Positions 63,273 through 64,000 of a stretch of DNA of 64,000 nucleotides are shown here, in pieces. Made by a program: the position numbers and the translations under genes. Source of the stretch: Frankia alni ACN14a (lineage in GTDB: Bacteria > Actinomycetota > Actinomycetes > Frankiales > Frankiaceae); the NCBI RefSeq assembly GCF_000058485.1, contig NC_008278.1, forward strand, positions 1,420,962 through 1,484,961, read 5' to 3'. Below the pieces are notes generated by a model, which searched no databases, was not told the origin of the DNA, and saw only the letters and a list, made by a program, of their open reading frames with translations. Every line of letters starts with the position of its first letter. Within the stretch, counting starts at the first letter, position 1.

Positions 63273-64000
63273 GCGCTGTGGAGCGGGGTACCGTAGGCGC
63301 GGGTAGGCCGGACGAGTGCCGGCCTACCCGAGAGGCCCAATGCGGCGGTCGAGACTGGGTTTGGTCGCCTCAACATCGCTGCCTTGCCCGCCAGCCCGGA
63401 CGGTGTCGGGTCTTCCAGATACTTCCAGTAGACCCGCGAGAGCACCGAGAGCACCGCTTCGCGGTCGTCGTCGTGTTCGAGGGCCTCGCTGACGGCATCG
63501 GCCGCTGTGCGCAGTCGCCGGGCGGCGATCGAGCGGTCGATCAGGGGCTTCACATTGGGCGATACCCCTGCCGGATCCTTCGTCGCGTATCCCGCCTCCA
63601 GCCGGGTCGATGCCTTGTCCAGCACGGAGAAGAGGGCGGTCGGGAGCCCCATCCCTTCCGTGATGAATTCCCATGCCCAGACGGACAAGTTGTGGGATGA
63701 GAACCCGACGGTGGTGTACTGCCGGTTCCATGCCTTGAGCAGACGGATGGTGCGGCGACGGGTCTGGGCGCGCGACTTGCCGCCAGACGTGAACAGCGTA
63801 GCGTGCTGCTCGGGGTCCGAGGCTTCCCACTTGCTCTTCTTGAGGTCGGGGATCCAAAGCCCATTGCCGTCGCGGCGGGTGAGCGCCATGACGAGGTCGA
63901 TGGTCGGGTCCTGACCGTCCACCGGACGGACGAAGTAGATCTTCGGTCCTCGCCTCGACGTGCAGCAACGGGCCTTCGGGTAGACGTTTCGGATACTCGG
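63269..64000 (-). CDS. CD-NTase (SMODS/cGAS-like nucleotidyltransferase), N-terminus beyond window
   Basis: The frame is open to the right edge; ~243 residues are visible. Read inward from base ~64000 it shows LPEGPLLHVEARTEDLL, RPVDGQDPTIDLVMALTRRDG (third catalytic Asp region), LWIPDLKKSKWEASDPEQH, RRRTIRLLKAWNRQYTTVG, SSHNLSVWAWEFITEGMG and LIDRSIAARRLRTAADAV. These fit the C-terminal half of SMODS-type CD-NTases, which make cyclic oligonucleotide second messengers on phage infection. The GS motif and first two metal Asp are outside the window and cannot be checked. It overlaps the E2-like gene, so the order is CD-NTase, E2, membrane protein. Confidence 0.75.
   Translation of the reverse strand, partial: PSIRNVYPKARCCTSRRGPKIYFVRPVDGQDPTIDLVMALTRRDGNGLWIPDLKKSKWEASDPEQHATLFTSGGKSRAQTRRRTIRLLKAWNRQYTTVGFSSHNLSVWAWEFITEGMGLPTALFSVLDKASTRLEAGYATKDPAGVSPNVKPLIDRSIAARRLRTAADAVSEALEHDDDREAVLSVLSRVYWKYLEDPTPSGLAGKAAMLRRPNPVSTAALGLSGRPALVRPTRAYGTPLHSA

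Noticed and set aside
1-64000. CRISPR arrays
   Set aside because: No regularly spaced repeats of 24-37 bp with unique spacers were seen; the tandem repeats present are directly adjacent and mostly coding.

Overview
The window is high-GC actinobacterial DNA with dense, often 4-nt-overlapping genes, GTG/TTG starts and G/C-biased third positions. The gene set (SigE-family ECF sigma factor, nSTAND1-WD40 protein, several Ser/Thr kinases, a Tad pilus locus, DrrA/B-type ABC exporter, terpene cyclase, nirBD with a HemD-HTH fusion) and the tmRNA sequence suit a filamentous actinomycete. Frankia or a close relative is my best guess from gene content; I could not run a search.

Layout. 1-3750: the 3' part of a coiled-coil/HhH protein and a two-PAS protein. 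4343-9168: a Tad (Flp-type) pilus or secretion operon (CpaF ATPase, TadB, TadC, a small pilin-like protein, two TadE-like pseudopilins). 9537-13229: an RDD remnant, a secreted protein, a SigE-family sigma factor with a membrane-anchored partner, and a 4-OT tautomerase. 13347-20475: a very large STAND-TPR-phosphotransferase fusion, a secreted RCC1 propeller and an orphan terpene cyclase. 20491-31096: an NHL-repeat kinase, a WD40 STAND NTPase, a response regulator/histidine kinase/TAXI binding-protein operon, and a small repeat-rich secreted protein. 31237-37563: an ABC-2 exporter with divergent TetR regulator, a Ser/Thr kinase, a TadG-like protein and a TPR-like protein.

38344-55796 carries core genes. 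prfB, ftsE, ftsX, smpB and ssrA (tmRNA) are all present, but about 10 kb lies between prfB and ftsE. That block holds a polysaccharide deacetylase, a nitrite-assimilation cluster (HemD-HTH, nirB, nirD, cobA: siroheme supply plus NADH-nitrite reductase), a GH26-like lipoprotein and a PQQ-type sugar dehydrogenase. smpB and ssrA together supply trans-translation; ftsEX supplies the division ABC complex.

55797-64000, starting at the 3' end of tmRNA (a common island integration site), looks like an accessory defence island. It holds small zinc-ribbon proteins, a frameshifted EACC1-like gene followed by a truncated caspase-like protease, a zinc-ribbon/PD-(D/E)XK nuclease, a decayed type I restriction hsdR, and at the right edge a minus-strand operon of CD-NTase (cut by the window end), E2-like protein and single-pass membrane protein that reads as an E2-only (type II short) CBASS system. 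The two most unusual items are this island and the STAND-TPR-APH fusion at 13347-16829. In-frame minisatellites of 15-18 bp recur in many genes across the window.
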